DNA of 45,104 bases, taken from Halocafeteria seosinensis (taxonomy: Eukaryota; Sar; Bigyra; Bicosoecida). Within the stretch, counting starts at the first letter, position 1; each line of letters opens with the position of its first letter. The notes beneath the pieces are model-generated. The model was not told where the DNA came from. It searched no databases and saw nothing but the letters and a program-made list of their open reading frames with translations. Shown in pieces: positions 11,201 through 23,100 of this stretch. Location of the stretch: NCBI GenBank assembly GCA_001687465.1, contig LVLI01000145.1:1-45104 (forward strand). Reading direction: 5' to 3'. Both the position numbers and the translations under genes were made by a program.

Positions 11201-13215
11201 GTACGGTATCGAAAGCTACACAGCTAGATGACGAAGCCAGCCGGTTTTTGAAGAATTTAACCCTGTCAAAGCATCTGCTTCATACGAAAGACGAAGAAAC
11301 TGTTAAAACTGCAACAGATATAGCCGCCGCCTGGTATTACTCTTTGCGCCCTCAAGCCTCCCGTAAATTGCCAGGATCCAATAAATCAAAGAGCGAAAAA
11401 ACAGTTTTCGAAACGAGAAAGAGGAGCGGGCTTCTATCTAGCACCGATAGCTCCCGTGGATTTTACTCAACGACAGTCACTCAAAGTGACGAAGCAATGC
11501 GAGACTTTATACCCCGCCAGCATTGGTCTGTAGAAAGTCCATACGTAGGGGCGCCGAGCACTGTAAAAGGTAAGCAACAGTCGAAGCAGGGAGCAAGTAG
11601 AACACCGGAAGCCTCCACAGAACAAACTCGCGCAACACCGGAAAAACCTTCGGAGAGCTTAGATCAGTCTCTGGACAGGTTTAATAGAACTCTTGAAAGA
11701 GCATCCTCGGGACTCAATGCCACACTTCCGTCGGTTCATGAAGTGCAACGACAATGGTCTGCAGGCAGCGGTGGTACATCGGCGTCATCTTCGAAGTGGA
11801 CAAACAGGCGCTCAGCAGAGCACGCATTTACACAGGCATTACAAGAAGCCAAGCGTGAAGCTCCAGAGGCATCAGAAAAAAGTGATGATCTTGGTTACTA
11901 TCAAACGTCCACGATAGAGCATAGTGGCCGGGAAGAATCAGAGAAAGAACTCCCCGCTAACGTTGGACTTCATGAACCGCTATCCCATAGAAGCACTTCA
12001 TTTCCCTCATTTGAAAGTGTAGAGAACATTGACGAACCTGTTGAGATACAATCCTCAGTAGGTCGTCGAAATCGCTCACGAGATCGACACGGAGCGACTC
12101 CTGGTGACAACCAAGGGAGCGTACGGGAAGATATGGGAGAATCCCGGACTGAGGTCAGTCAGCAACTCGCAGATGTCGTCTCGAAACTTACCATCCCCCC
12201 AAGGGTTTTCAACAAGCTGCTCAATTTGATAAAAGACGATATGGGAATGGAGCAGAGCGTTGAGCTGTCAGAAGAAGCTGCGGACCTTAAGCAAGAATCA
12301 ACTTCTTCTTCGTTGAAGAGTCTTCTTACCGTTCGTGACTGGAAGGAACTGCTTTGGTCGGTAGAGGCCTGCGGTGCGACCATAAATGCTCTTGACATGG
12401 CACTGGAGGAAACGGGAAAGATGATTGAAAATAGTCAGGAGTTCTCGGCTAATCGAAACCCGGCGGAGTTCATTAATCTTCGTTCCAAAGAAATCCCCTC
12501 CGATCTGCTACCTCAAAGATTCCTTCAAGACCTGCGAGATCGAGGACTAATGTACAAGGAGCCGCCTCAGACCCTGTTGCCTCCGAAATCCGAGGTGATG
12601 AATGTATTGCAACTTCCCAAACGAGAGGAAGATGTAGACGAGTTGTTGGATACCCTTTCCAAGGGTATTAGCTCCAAAGCGAGCGAGGATGTGCTGGCGC
12701 AAACCAAACAGTCGCCTTTGGAGGCTAAAATTGACCAAATGTTTCACAACGCTGCGGATGCTTTGCAACGATTACGAAATCAGCGAGAGAACTTGGGCGG
12801 CCGTTGCCGGGACGTTCGATTGCAACGTCAGTGGTTTGAAATTGAATTCTTTCTGCGAGAAGTGGCTAAAGTACTAGTTAATTACGCGCATTCAAAGTAT
12901 GAAGGAATAGTGGACATAGTCGGAGAGGAGAATGCCAAAGAAATCTACCATAAAGATATGGAACTATCATGTAAAGATGTGATAGATCATTTGAACAGTC
13001 TATTGGAAATGCGAGAGACGAAGTATCAAGTGTTCCTGCGGGCGACAGCTCCAACGTCATACCATCGAATGAAGCATGGTGGGGAAGGTCAGGAAGAAGG
13101 CATCGCGGATACGGCACCGCAGGATGCCACCATGGCAGCGGACGGGAGCCCCAGCAATACCACAACTGTAGGTTACAACCAGAGTGAAGATGAGCCCCCT
13201 CGAGAGGAAGTGTGA
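8261..13215 (+). CDS. Large protein of unknown function, Ser-rich with charged helical segments
   Basis: The model is three exons (8261-10330, 10399-10482, 10549-13215), 1606 residues. The middle 28-codon exon is fixed by phase: it joins ...SPLNTK to YRLSRILQAKYSLL and then to VLEKRIYAVVKRL, whereas other acceptor choices run into stops. The ATG at 8261 follows an in-frame GTG. I recognise no family. The N-terminus is a Ser/Ala-rich disordered stretch. Charged helical segments occur around QDQLESRKKLAEDIEQKA and DALQRLRNQRENLGG and could form coiled coils. The middle contains many basic patches (KKPKQSGSKRKPVSR), which might be nuclear or microtubule-binding, but this is a guess. It is transcribed divergently from the kelch gene, so co-regulation is possible. 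It ends 140 bp before the stop of the convergent gene at 13356. Confidence 0.75.
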
Positions 13216-13262
13216 GGATAAGTGCTACGTTCTTCTCGGTCCATTTAAACGGGCAACTTCCA

Positions 13263-13282
13263 CTCTCTCTCTCTCTCTCTCT
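13263..13282. repeat. (CT)n microsatellite between convergent genes
   Basis: Ten CT units lie between the stop codons of two convergent genes (13215 plus and 13356 minus), so they sit in the shared 3' UTR space. No other feature is evident in this 140-bp gap. Confidence 0.85.
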
Positions 13283-13355
13283 GACGTACCCTACGCACCG
13301 GAAAAGGCTCCACGTAGGGATAAGCCACACATATCCAAATGAAGTCAAACATCGG

Positions 13356-15771
13356 TTATATTCCACTGCTGAGAAACTTGAGTAGTGCATAGAATGCAAA
13401 CGGGACATGAAAGCCCTCCTGGAGACTATTTCGTAGGATCGACCTAAGCGTTTGTTCAAAAGAGGTGAGTTGGCGGTTGCGGAAAGACAACCAAAGCTGC
13501 TGTGCATGGTAGGAATTGTGTTGAATATCAGGGATGGACGTAACGTCATTTTGAAGAGCGTAGACAGTGCATTCCAAGTCTCCCCCCGAGTTGACATATA
13601 GCCGAGTGCTCACTGTACCAGAAGTGCTTCCGACACCCGTGTGCACAAAAGTAGCGAAAATACAACATTGCTCGAAATCGTACACGCAATTAAGGTGGTA
13701 CATTGCCTCTGTCTCGTTCTCTCCCGTGTCGTTTTTAGCATGTGGTTCGAAGCCATAAACATCTCCTTCACATGTAATTAAAGACCGCACTAGCTGATGA
13801 AACTTCCATGATCGGAGGAAGACCGTTGAACATTCCTTGATCATTGTCAGTGTAGATCCAACAGGAGGCGTTGCCATAACTTCTCTTGACTTGAATCCTA
13901 CACCAAATACCCTCCGCGAGGACACAAAAGGGGGCGAGTTTTTGCAGTGAGCATCGAACCTGATTTTGAATGGAATCTCACTACACTCCTCAGTCCCCCG
14001 GAAGGTCGCTGTACATGTTCGGCTTTGTTGTGGCTCTGTCGCTCCTTTCGGAGTTTGCGTTATATTAGTCCATTTTTTGTCACCCATTAAAAGCACCGGT
14101 TGGACAGAGCCAGTGCTACAAGAAGAAAGAACGCCTTTAATCGCTGTTCGCAAATCATAAGCTGAGAGTAGTACTGGTTGCAGCAGCTCCACAGATAGGG
14201 AAAGACATTCATGAGTTATCTCGGTAGTCTTTACTCCATCGTAGACCAAAACTTCCTCCCCGCGAGATAGAATCACACCATCTTTCTCGCCCAACGGACT
14301 AATATTACGGAATACAAACCCTTGGTAGCAATGAGGAAATGACGTATCCTCCTTTAATCCAAACCTGACAGCCTGTCCATGAAATTCACGCAGCGGTAAC
14401 ACGTTCGATACTCGGTCTAATAACAGAGCTGGTCCTTCTGCCATTCGCCGGAAATGTACCGACCGGTGAACTCCATCGGACCGCATGAGGCCCTCAGAGT
14501 TGTCTTCGGGAGTAGAAGTACCAAACAATTGCGATAGTAGTGAATCAAAATACTCTTTAAGTTTACTCGGATAATCCTTAGCCTTGTCAGTCGCTCTTGT
14601 CTTGCAACATAAGGACCGGAGTACATCCTGTGAAACCGGTTTAAAGACGAGCGTGTAAACGGATGCGCACAAATAGTTGGCGGTCTTACGTAAAGCAGAT
14701 CCCACTGTTTCCCTTGTAGGATTTTGGATATGGATGCACTGGCTTCCTCAAGTGTTTCTTCTTTAAAATCCTCTGAAATGATAGAAGCCGCAGTGATGTG
14801 GCCCTGGATTCAAATCCGTGATTCTAATTTCTCAATGATGACGACCCTCTACTGACTCGTGGAATAAGCTGCTTACCGTGATAGTCTGGATCTTTATCTC
14901 CACTAGAAAACATACAGTTTCAATGAACACTTCATATTCCCCACCCTTGCCTTCCGGAACAGATTTCGGTTGTCGAAGACACACCTTTGCATTTGATGAA
15001 TGTGAGTCCATTTCTACCGTGTAGTCGCTACACTCCTCTGAACACATGGAATGAAGCGCAATGTCGTGGCCATCAGCTCGAAGAGAATAAATCAACCCGG
15101 CCAGCCATGAAATCGACAAATAAAACCCAAAAGGATGAGGGATACGGGCTTCGGGACAGGGACCCCAGGTACATTTCTGTATTTCTTCTGAATCGGCATC
15201 CTTAATAGCTGCTTTGAATGCTTCATAGCCAGCCTCTTTGGACAAAGTAAGCATTCCATGAAACGAAGATAGCGCTTCCACACTGACAGCAAACCAATTC
15301 CGTCGTGAATTACGAACAACGTACTACACACCCTGTCGATACACATACCATCGTGTGGCCGTGGCAAGTTGCCCACATAATTTAGAATGCTTGGCTTCAA
15401 AGCGTGTCTTCCGTCGTTTGAGAACTTCGCTTCCTCCTGCTTCTTCTTGCCCCGTAGCCTGTGACCGTGTGTACTCTTCCAGCTGGCGCTTGACGCGCTG
15501 AACATTGTCGTTGGAGTACTCCAAGGCACTTATTATATTCACCGGAGAGCTCTTTCTGAGGCCTGTATCGGGTGCATGTCACTCTGTATGTATGTAAATT
15601 TCTCGAGACAAGAAGAACCGACATACCACTTGAGGAAGAATTTGTATTATCTGATGCTCCTTTCGTGGAAGAAAAGAGCTGTAGAGTGTCTGTATGAGCG
15701 AATAACTCAGCATGTCTCCTCAAGGCATCCACATTGTCATGGAGGTATAAGGACAGATTATACACGTTCAT
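13356..15771 (-). CDS. Unrecognised 705-residue protein
   Basis: The model is five exons (15627-15771, 15349-15562, 14877-15282, 14690-14770, 13356-14627), with all phases consistent. It starts MNVYNLSLYLHDNVDALRRHAELF, followed by a Ser-rich stretch and a helical, basic segment (DNVQRVKRQLEEYTRSQ...EVLKRRKTRFEAKHSK). The remaining ~550 residues look globular, with no signal peptide or convincing membrane span. I recognise no domain. The general layout (short helical N-terminus, then a large mixed fold) loosely resembles subunits of nuclear complexes such as Mediator, but I found no motif match and do not assign it. The acceptor of exon 4 (14771) was chosen because it is the only one that keeps the frame open. 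The start codon is 63 bp from that of the divergent dioxygenase gene. Confidence 0.65.
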
Positions 15772-15834
15772 TCGGTTTGTTTGGTTCTTGTTCTTTTTTT
15801 CTCTATAAATAAGCACATAGGTATTATACATACA
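15772..15834. promoter_or_regulatory. 63-bp bidirectional promoter with a TATA-like element
   Basis: Only 63 bp separate the start codons of the 705-residue gene (minus) and tryptophan 2,3-dioxygenase (plus). TATAAATA at 15804-15811 is oriented for the dioxygenase and sits 24 bp before its ATG, which would leave almost no 5' UTR. A T-rich run (TTCTTTTTTTCTC) precedes it. This depends on both start codons being right: the minus-strand frame stays open further upstream, so that start is the weaker of the two. Confidence 0.5.
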
Positions 15835-17167
15835 ATGGCGTCGGATAATAGTCAATACCAAGAGGATAAGAGCCATTATCCTACCCGGAGAGAGGCCATT
15901 CTGAAGCGCCGTGTGGGGAATCCCCTGGATTACAACAGCTATATCAAGGTCGAGGAGGTACGATGACAATATTTACCGACACATGGTGGTACTCTAGTGT
16001 ATACTGCGTCTCTATGTCATGCCAATGCAACGCAGTTGGCTAATTTACAGCACTTGGAGAGCGATAAAATCAGTGACTGGCCTCCGGCACACGATGAGCA
16101 CTTGTTCATTGTCATCCATCAAGTGTACGAACTGTGGTTCAAACAGATGCTGCACGAGATCGACTCCATCCGCAACATCTTTCGGCAGTCTCATGTGCCT
16201 GAAAAAGACGTGGGATTGGCAGTGCACCGTCTGACGCGTGTTACGGAAATTCAGCAAGTATTACTCCAGCAGCTGAATGTTCTTGAAACAATGACGCCGG
16301 TACGTCTTTTTATGTGTTGTTGTGCCATTACATTGCAATAAAGTAGCGATGGAGATATATATACAGCTGGAGTTCTTGGATTTCAGAGACTATTTGTTCC
16401 CAGCCAGTGGCTTCCAAAGCTGGCAATTCCGCATGCTAGAGAACAAACTTGGTCTTAAGCGAGAACAAAGGCTGAACTACGGGAAACGAGACTATCTCTC
16501 CTATCTGGACGAACGCATTGGCAACATGGTCAAAGCGTCGGAAGAAGAGCCTTCACTTCATGATCTTGTGGAAGACTGGCTTGAACGTACCCCGTTCCTG
16601 AAGTTGGAGAGCTTCGAGTTCTGGAAGCATTATCGCCAGGCAGTGGAGAAGATGATCGCGAATGAACGAAAGAGTATCGAAACAAACAGTCTAATTTCCG
16701 AATCCGACAAGGAAGAACAGTTGAAAGAGCTGGAGGGCCAAAAAGAACACTTTGAATCGCTCTTTGACAAGACGAAACACGAAGAGCTGCGGGAACAAGG
16801 GAAGCGGAGTTTCTCGTTTGAAGCCCTTCAGGCAGCTCTCCTCCTTACTACGTATCAAGATGAACCTATACTTCAGTTGCCTTCGGCACTTCTCAAGAAG
16901 CTATTGGACATGGATGAATTGTTGACTACCTGGAGATATCGTCACGCATTGATGGTCCATCGTATGATTGGAGTGAAAACCGGTACTGGGGGTAGCAGTG
17001 GGTTCAGGTATCTTCAAGCCACTGTCGGCAAGCACAGGATCTTTACGGATCTCTTCAACCTGTCAACATTTTTGATACCCCGAGCAGATTTACCGCAGCT
17101 TCCCAAGGAAATTGCCGACCGCATGAATTTTAAGTACGATGTTGAGCGTACAAGTGGTCACCACTAA
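15835..17167 (+). CDS. TDO2: Tryptophan 2,3-dioxygenase
   Basis: Three exons (15835-15957, 16036-16299, 16367-17167) give 395 residues, the usual family length. The enzyme is a heme protein of the cytosol. It opens the indole ring of L-tryptophan to N-formylkynurenine, the first step of the kynurenine route. Diagnostic segments are [33 protein letters not shown] with the distal substrate-pocket His, [23 protein letters not shown] with the substrate-binding Arg, and [10 protein letters not shown] with the proximal heme His, followed by [13 protein letters not shown]. The first intron acceptor at 16035 was chosen over an earlier AG because it restores both frame and family alignment. No other kynurenine-pathway gene is adjacent. 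Confidence 0.95.
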
Positions 17168-17628
17168 GAAGGGAAGAGAATAGTTTGTACTGAAAGAGTT
17201 CAGTAATCTAACTACTTATTTGTTTAATTTTACAGCTTTCATCGTGGATTATTTGGCTACACGAACTTAGCGGACCCCGCTCCAGTAATCTATAGTTTTG
17301 GCTTAGTTCCTAGCTGGTCAATAAACGAATTACGTCACTTCCGTAGCAACACCAGTTTATCCTCATGCACGGCACTATCAAGCCACCCCACGACTCGTAT
17401 CCACATAATCCTCCTGTCGGCCGAAGACAGCACATGTACTATGAGGCTCATAGTATGAGCGTCTATTCCTAGGTCTCGGTGTACGAATGCAATTAACGGA
17501 TCAGTGATTGAGGCAAAACTTCTCAGGTCCTAGTACTCGGTCGTAGTCAATGGGTGCCGGGAAGTCATATCAAATGAGGCTAGAATTATGTGTATACTAA
17601 ATCAAAAAATCTGGTATGGTTCAACAAC

Positions 17629-17685
17629 GATTTTCACTGCTTAGAGCAAATCTGAAGAATTGAAAAGCTCTAAACAGTGAAAATC
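17629..17685. repeat. 19-bp inverted repeat (hairpin)
   Basis: The left arm GATTTTCACTGCTTAGAGC (17629-17647) pairs with the right arm GCTCTAAACAGTGAAAATC (17667-17685) at 18 of 19 positions, across a 19-base spacer. The element AAATCTGAAG also occurs twice, in the spacer and just after the right arm. It could be the terminal inverted repeats of a tiny element remnant, a structured RNA, or a chance palindrome. Confidence 0.85.
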
Positions 17686-17840
17686 TGAAGCTGATAACTC
17701 AACATATACCTCTGGCTGTTTTCGTGGTACAACAGTTGTTCACACCTCTTAAAACAATTTCGGTAAGGTATGGCTGCATTTACAAGCACCAAACAATCCT
17801 ATCGCAAAAAAGAAGATACTTCGACGCGGCGTCCTTCAAT

Positions 17841-17960
17841 GTTCTCCACCGGCGTATTCTTTTGATCGACACTGGGTTGTACAGTAACTGCCCCTGCAGT
17901 GTTCTTCACTGGCGAAGAATGTTTTTTCTTTTCATCGACACCGGAGTAGTTGCTGCAAAC
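17841..17960. repeat. Diverged ~60-bp direct repeat
   Basis: GTTCTCCACCGGCGTATTCTTT (from 17841) recurs as GTTCTTCACTGGCGAAGAATGTTTT (from 17901), each followed by a shared ATCGACAC. On the minus strand the two units read as similar peptides (VDEKKKHSSPVKN and VDQKNTPVEN), which hints that the repeat was once coding. Confidence 0.55.
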
Positions 17961-18557
17961 ACGGATGCTATCGACAATTAGCCTCTCTGTCCCATCCGTG
18001 GTTATGGCATCATTGAAGCCCGCAGCATTTACCACTCATTTTTGTTGTATCTTCGTATCCAGTTCCCGGTTGTATCGATCTTGGATACCCTGCCGGTGTG
18101 AGGACGTTGGCCTTCATCGCCAGCCGACTCCGGCATTTTGCATTTATCCATTTCCTAGCAATGCTAGCATTCCCGGAAAGAATGGTTCATGGATGCTTGC
18201 AAAAACAACGAGGAAGCACTGTAGGTGGTGCCATGGCAATATTTGGTTGGCACATTAGCCAGTTGGTTGCCCATTGACTGGAAGTTTGACAACTTCCTCT
18301 TTTCCAAAGTACAGCACCACAGTCAAAAAACCTGGATATGCACTGATGTGTGGTATACTCTAGTCTAAGTCGACCTAAAAAGTCCATTGAAATGGATGGA
18401 TGCACAATGCCACAAGTTGAAGTTGGACTCAGCACTGCGTCAAACGCATGTATAGCACTGTTATTGTCGGCACCGTCCCCCATTGCCCTTTATCATTTAG
18501 AGTTTTCGTTTATATTGTGTAACTGGATGTCTCTCTGTAGTTGCTGAATACTCAATC

Positions 18558-20186
18558 ATGTCTCAATTCTTTGACCGCGGCTTCAACCTCGTATTTGGTG
18601 GAGGCGGCGATACAGAGAGCAATGAGAGCACGTCGGTGAGTTTGCCCCCTCCACGACCTGCTGGTACTGAGTACGTTTCCAAGCAAGATCGCCGAGAGGC
18701 TGCGTCGACTGCTGCGAGCAACACAGGCGGTAAACCCGAGCCAGCACCAGGGGAATCAGGCAGCAAAAATGTTAATGTGAAGGATTTAGACCGAGATCAA
18801 TTGATTCATTTGTCCCAGAAGCTGAACAAGAGGCTCCACAGCACTTCCAACAAGGTGAAAACGGCTTTGCAACAGGTTACCGACAAGGACAACGACTTGC
18901 AGAGTGTGAATTCAGTCTTGACAGATACACTAAATGTGCGAATTCCCTACACGCAACCCCAGCAAAACAGTGGCAGCACCAAACATGTGGACGTTGCCAA
19001 ATTTCGCCGGAATCTGAAAGCAGCTTTGAGAGAGAGGGAGGCAGAGGAGCAGTCCATGCGTACGTCATTACAAGCACAATTGGATCAAGTGTCACACGAC
19101 CATGATGTTCGCCGCAAAGCTCTAGAACGCGAAATTGAGGAATTGCAACAGGAGCAGTCTAACAAAGACAGCGAAATCGAAAATCTTTTGCAGCAACTGC
19201 ACTCATTAAAGAATCAAAACTCTAGGGCGCAGAAGAACGAAAAGAGGGACAAAACAACATCGAAATCCATTCAGACGGAAGTATCAGCTGAGTCCATAGC
19301 ACAACAGGGGGAAATCGAAAGGCTCACCCAAGAACTTGAGAAAAAAGATAGTGAGCTACATTCCCTTCGATCATACTATGACGAAGAACTCCGAAAAGCG
19401 AAAGGGAACGATAAATCCGCAGGGGAAGCTCGAGACGAGGTCAAGGAGATGCAAGAAAAAGTTGAAAGTCTGTCGAAAGAATTGAAAGATATCAACGAAG
19501 ATAGAAAGAGCCTAGAGGCATCGCTTCGCGAAGCCCAGAGCAAGTCGAAAAACGCACGGAATATGGTTGCCCGCAAGGATGCAGAGATAGGTAAGAAATG
19601 CTCAGTGTGTGTGTAGTAAAACGGGGGTTTGGTTCTATTGTGCTCGTCTGCCGTTGTTTTCCTCAGACTCTCTTAAGAAGCAAGTCTCAGAGCTTAGGGT
19701 GCAAGCAGAGTACGGGTCTCCTGCCGAGCAGCATTTCGTGCGATTGGCCGAAGAACAGGCCAACCGCGACTACAAACTGAACAGTCTTCAACGAGAGCTC
19801 GATCGATCTAGAACTAAGATCGAAGAATTGCGTTCACAGCTGAGTGCTGCGAACACTGCCAAAGAACGTCTTGAGGTCAGTGCATGAGCGCATTCTTAGT
19901 GGCCGGATTCATCCATCCAGACTATGTATCTGTCATTGTGTTTCCACAGGGTCAATTGTCTTCTCTTCAAAATCCGAAAAACGTCGAGAAAGTGAATATG
20001 GTGTACCTTAAGAACATTGTTGTCAAATACATGGCCTACGCAGATGATGCGCCTGAAAAGCAGTTCATGCGAAGAGTAATTGCGACCCTTCTTCAGTTTA
20101 ACTCGGAAGATGAGGATTTCCTGCAGCACGCCCCTATACCGGGCGGGGTAGTGAAGCAAGCACTGGAGCCACAGGAGAGCGGCTGA
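18558..20186 (+). CDS. GRIP-domain golgin (trans-Golgi coiled-coil tether)
   Basis: Three exons (18558-19590, 19667-19875, 19950-20186) give 492 residues. The N-terminus is short and Ser/Gly-rich (MSQFFDRGFNLVFGGGGD). It is followed by roughly 300 residues of nearly continuous coiled coil rich in Glu, Lys, Gln and Leu (for example KALEREIEELQQEQSNKDSEIENLLQ). The C-terminus carries a GRIP domain: VNMVYLKNIVVKYMAYAD, then FMRRVIATLLQFNSEDEDFL. The YLKN motif is the Tyr-containing signature that lets GRIP bind Arl1-GTP at the trans-Golgi. Golgins of this type capture incoming vesicles. The length is short compared with animal golgin-97 or golgin-245. The stop codon is 6 bp from the stop of the convergent GT41 gene, so the mRNAs must overlap. 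Confidence 0.88.
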
Positions 20187-20192
20187 GTCCTT

Positions 20193-23100
20193 TCAACCGC
20201 TTGGTTTGGCAAATGTGAGAACAATGTTCCATGCGTACCAACCGTCGTTACAAAGATGCGCCATGGCGATTTCATCCCGAGCATCAATAAGATGTTCGAA
20301 GATGTCGAGGCTGCTTCGCTGGGAGTGTGGTTCGTCGTACGGAACGTCCACCGGCTCCCTCCAAATGCGTGGGACGTTGTTCCCCAAGGGTTCATTTTTC
20401 AGAATGGAGTCAACTAATAAGGGCTTTGCTCCATTGAAAGGCATTTCCTTAAGCTTCCAAAATCGTTGTTGGTTTCTGAAGTAGCGCTGATAATGAGGGT
20501 TGTCCCTTGCCCTGTGATCCCAAATCATACCCTGTGAAGTGTTTCTTCGTGCTTGAAACCAATGCATCTGCGCTGCTCGCACTTCCCACATCCCATAGTA
20601 TGCTTGTTCAGATATCTCCGTCTGATGTAACGGATCGAACAGGACAGGCAAAGTTGCATGCGTATTGAAGAACGTCTTCGTCATCTTCGCTGACTCCCTT
20701 ACTGGGTGGTCGAGAACGTCTTGGTGCAAATTGCGGAAGAGCGCTTTTTGGTAATTGCTACACAGATCCTGCCGAATGCTACAAAGGTTTGGCTCAAGCC
20801 CAACTATCCCTCTCATCATCCCTTTGAGGAGCGCCAGGTGATACGTACTCGACAGCAAAGAGTTAGCTACTTGCTCGTATTCCCGCAGGTCGTACGTAAT
20901 CAAGCTCTTCAGAAGAGTTGACCTGGTTACATGGACTTGTTCTTTATGTTGTAACAAACTGTTGTAGGGATGTTCAACCATGTTTCTCAGCGCTGACGCT
21001 CCTACTCTTCCAGGTAAAGAATTGGACATCATTGTCAAAAGAGGAGTTCCCCAGTAAAACATATTATGGGATGTAGAGTGGGCTCCCCACCAGGAGGCGT
21101 CGAGGAATAAGTCCACTCTCTGTAACACTGCGGCATATTCAACGGAGTTAAAGTGTGGCAAAACGAAAACCCTTGTCCGCCGTGTGTCGACCGTGTAATG
21201 TGTGCTGCTTTCTAATAAAGCAACATACACTCCCCGTTTTAACGCTTCTTCTTGAAACCGTTGATGAATTATTTCATGACCAGATAGTTTCAGCCATAGA
21301 ACGGCGCTGGGATTCACTCGCAGGATATTCATCCAGGTGTCAATGAGGGCTGCGTCAATTTTATGCTGTCTGTTGACACATGCCAAGACAATGTTATCCT
21401 TGCTTGCATCCATTATGTTTCGAAATACCGGGGACCATTGTCCTCTTTTGGCAGCTCTGTGCTCCTTTAACAGTTGATCCCACTCTCCTGCAGTGACGAC
21501 TCTTTCTCCAAGCCGTTGATGCATACTGCCTGCAATGGCCCGACGAGGACCTAGCACCTCTGCCCCTCTTCTTGCTAGATATCCCAGACTGTTGGGTAAG
21601 AACGTGTACGGAACGTGAACTGTCCCTTCCACGTGACTACCGTAGATCAATGCACTGTTTCCTTTGTAGCGGGCGGCCACCGATCTCCATCCCAGTGCAG
21701 GAAGCACCTCTACTAGTATTTCGGCAGCACCGACAGTGTTATCCACAAGGGTATAATCAGAGTGGCCAGTGTGTCCATTCGGTCCGGCAAATCCAACCCA
21801 GCTTACGACGATGGGAGCCATTCGGCTGTTTATCCACAGACTTAATTGAGAGTCGTGTGCATGACCCATCGTATCAAAAGCGATATCTAATCGTTGCTCC
21901 CCGTTTTCCATGCGAGATCGCATATGCTTTCCGAGGGTATCTACGGCCACGCGGAAGTCCCAGTCCCTCGTATTGTCGACAGCAGTAGCAATTGGCTTTG
22001 AAGCGTCAGGATAATTCTTTTGACCGCGAAGTTGTTCATCGCTAGGTAGAGGAAACGGAGGTGATCCCCACCCATAAGCCGTGTAATATTCGTCAACACC
22101 ACATGCGTATACTTCGCTTGCTCCTACTGTGCTCGATTCTTCTTTTGGATATGGAAGGCCGTACAGCCTTGCCCACACGTAGTCACAAACTCCTGTTCGG
22201 CGGAGCTCTGGTGAAATGTTACGCGTGTCATCCCCCGTCAAGCGTTCTTTCCACGTTGAAAGGGAACGAGATGAGCCTTCGACCAGTGACGACTTCATGG
22301 CGGTGTTATCATTCGAAGTCTCGTGCCTCTGCTCCAATTGCTCGAGCATTGATCGGGTATATGTCAACGCATTAGTTCCTGGTCCACTATGTTCTGGGAA
22401 ATACCGCAGATTCAGCGGCCCAAAGTGGTACAGCTTCACGTACATTTTCCTTTGCCCTGCAGATGTCTCTCTGTCGCTACGAACAAAAGTCCGGCGGTTT
22501 CCTACATTCTCGATCGCAAGGCGATGCCTATTATAGCCAGCTATCATGGCGCATAGTGCGTCTCCCGTTGCATGATCTCGTAAATCATAACTCGCAAACC
22601 CTATTACTAAAGAGGCTCCCCGATGAAAGCTTTCAAGCGGGTACCGCTGGTGCAGCGGGCAGGGGAGTTCTCGTATATACAAAACTGTAGGCGAGCTGCA
22701 CAGTCTGCTCGCTCGGTTTGCTTCTACATTAGAGTACGGAAATAAACCCAATTGCAATGCGGGGAAAGACAAAGAGCCTAGATCGCGCAAAATAGTGTCG
22801 TAACTCCTAATGTGGTTGAATCTCGTCTCTGCCGAAGCGTTCGTGCTCCTCCACTCCTCCGGATTGACCAAGGAAATAGCTGTGTTCCTCACATCAGGAG
22901 TAAGCATAGACTCAGAAGCATTCGACGAGATTCCTAAAGATAAGGCCGTCATGTGCCACATATTTTGCTCCAACCAGTGAAGTCGTCGCATTAGTAGCTC
23001 CTCCCACTCGTCGAAGAAATTTTCAACGTTTTCCCAGAGTATTGTATGCGCGTGTGCCATCATACGAGAGGATTGAATTTTCAAATTGTATATGGAATCA

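Larger units (their letters stand above)
17168..18557. other. Gene-poor 1.4-kb block with repeats
   Basis: No gene is supported. The block holds a strong inverted repeat (17629-17685) and a diverged ~60-bp direct repeat (about 17841-17960). Minus-strand reading frames at 17799-18035 and 18187-18483 are short and not linked by good splice sites. They look like decayed sequence, perhaps an old mobile element or pseudogene. Composition is not strikingly different from the neighbours. The 5' UTR of the golgin gene must lie at the right end. Confidence 0.5.

Noticed and set aside
15397-15969. 190-codon minus-strand frame crossing the dioxygenase start
   Set aside because: Only the part from 15771 inward is used, as the first exon of the 705-residue gene. 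The rest runs through an intron and antisense to the dioxygenase.
18187-18483. Retrotransposon integrase-like frame (HPSISMDFLGRL)
   Set aside because: It has one short resemblance only, no catalytic DDE spacing, no neighbouring protease or reverse transcriptase, and no terminal repeats.
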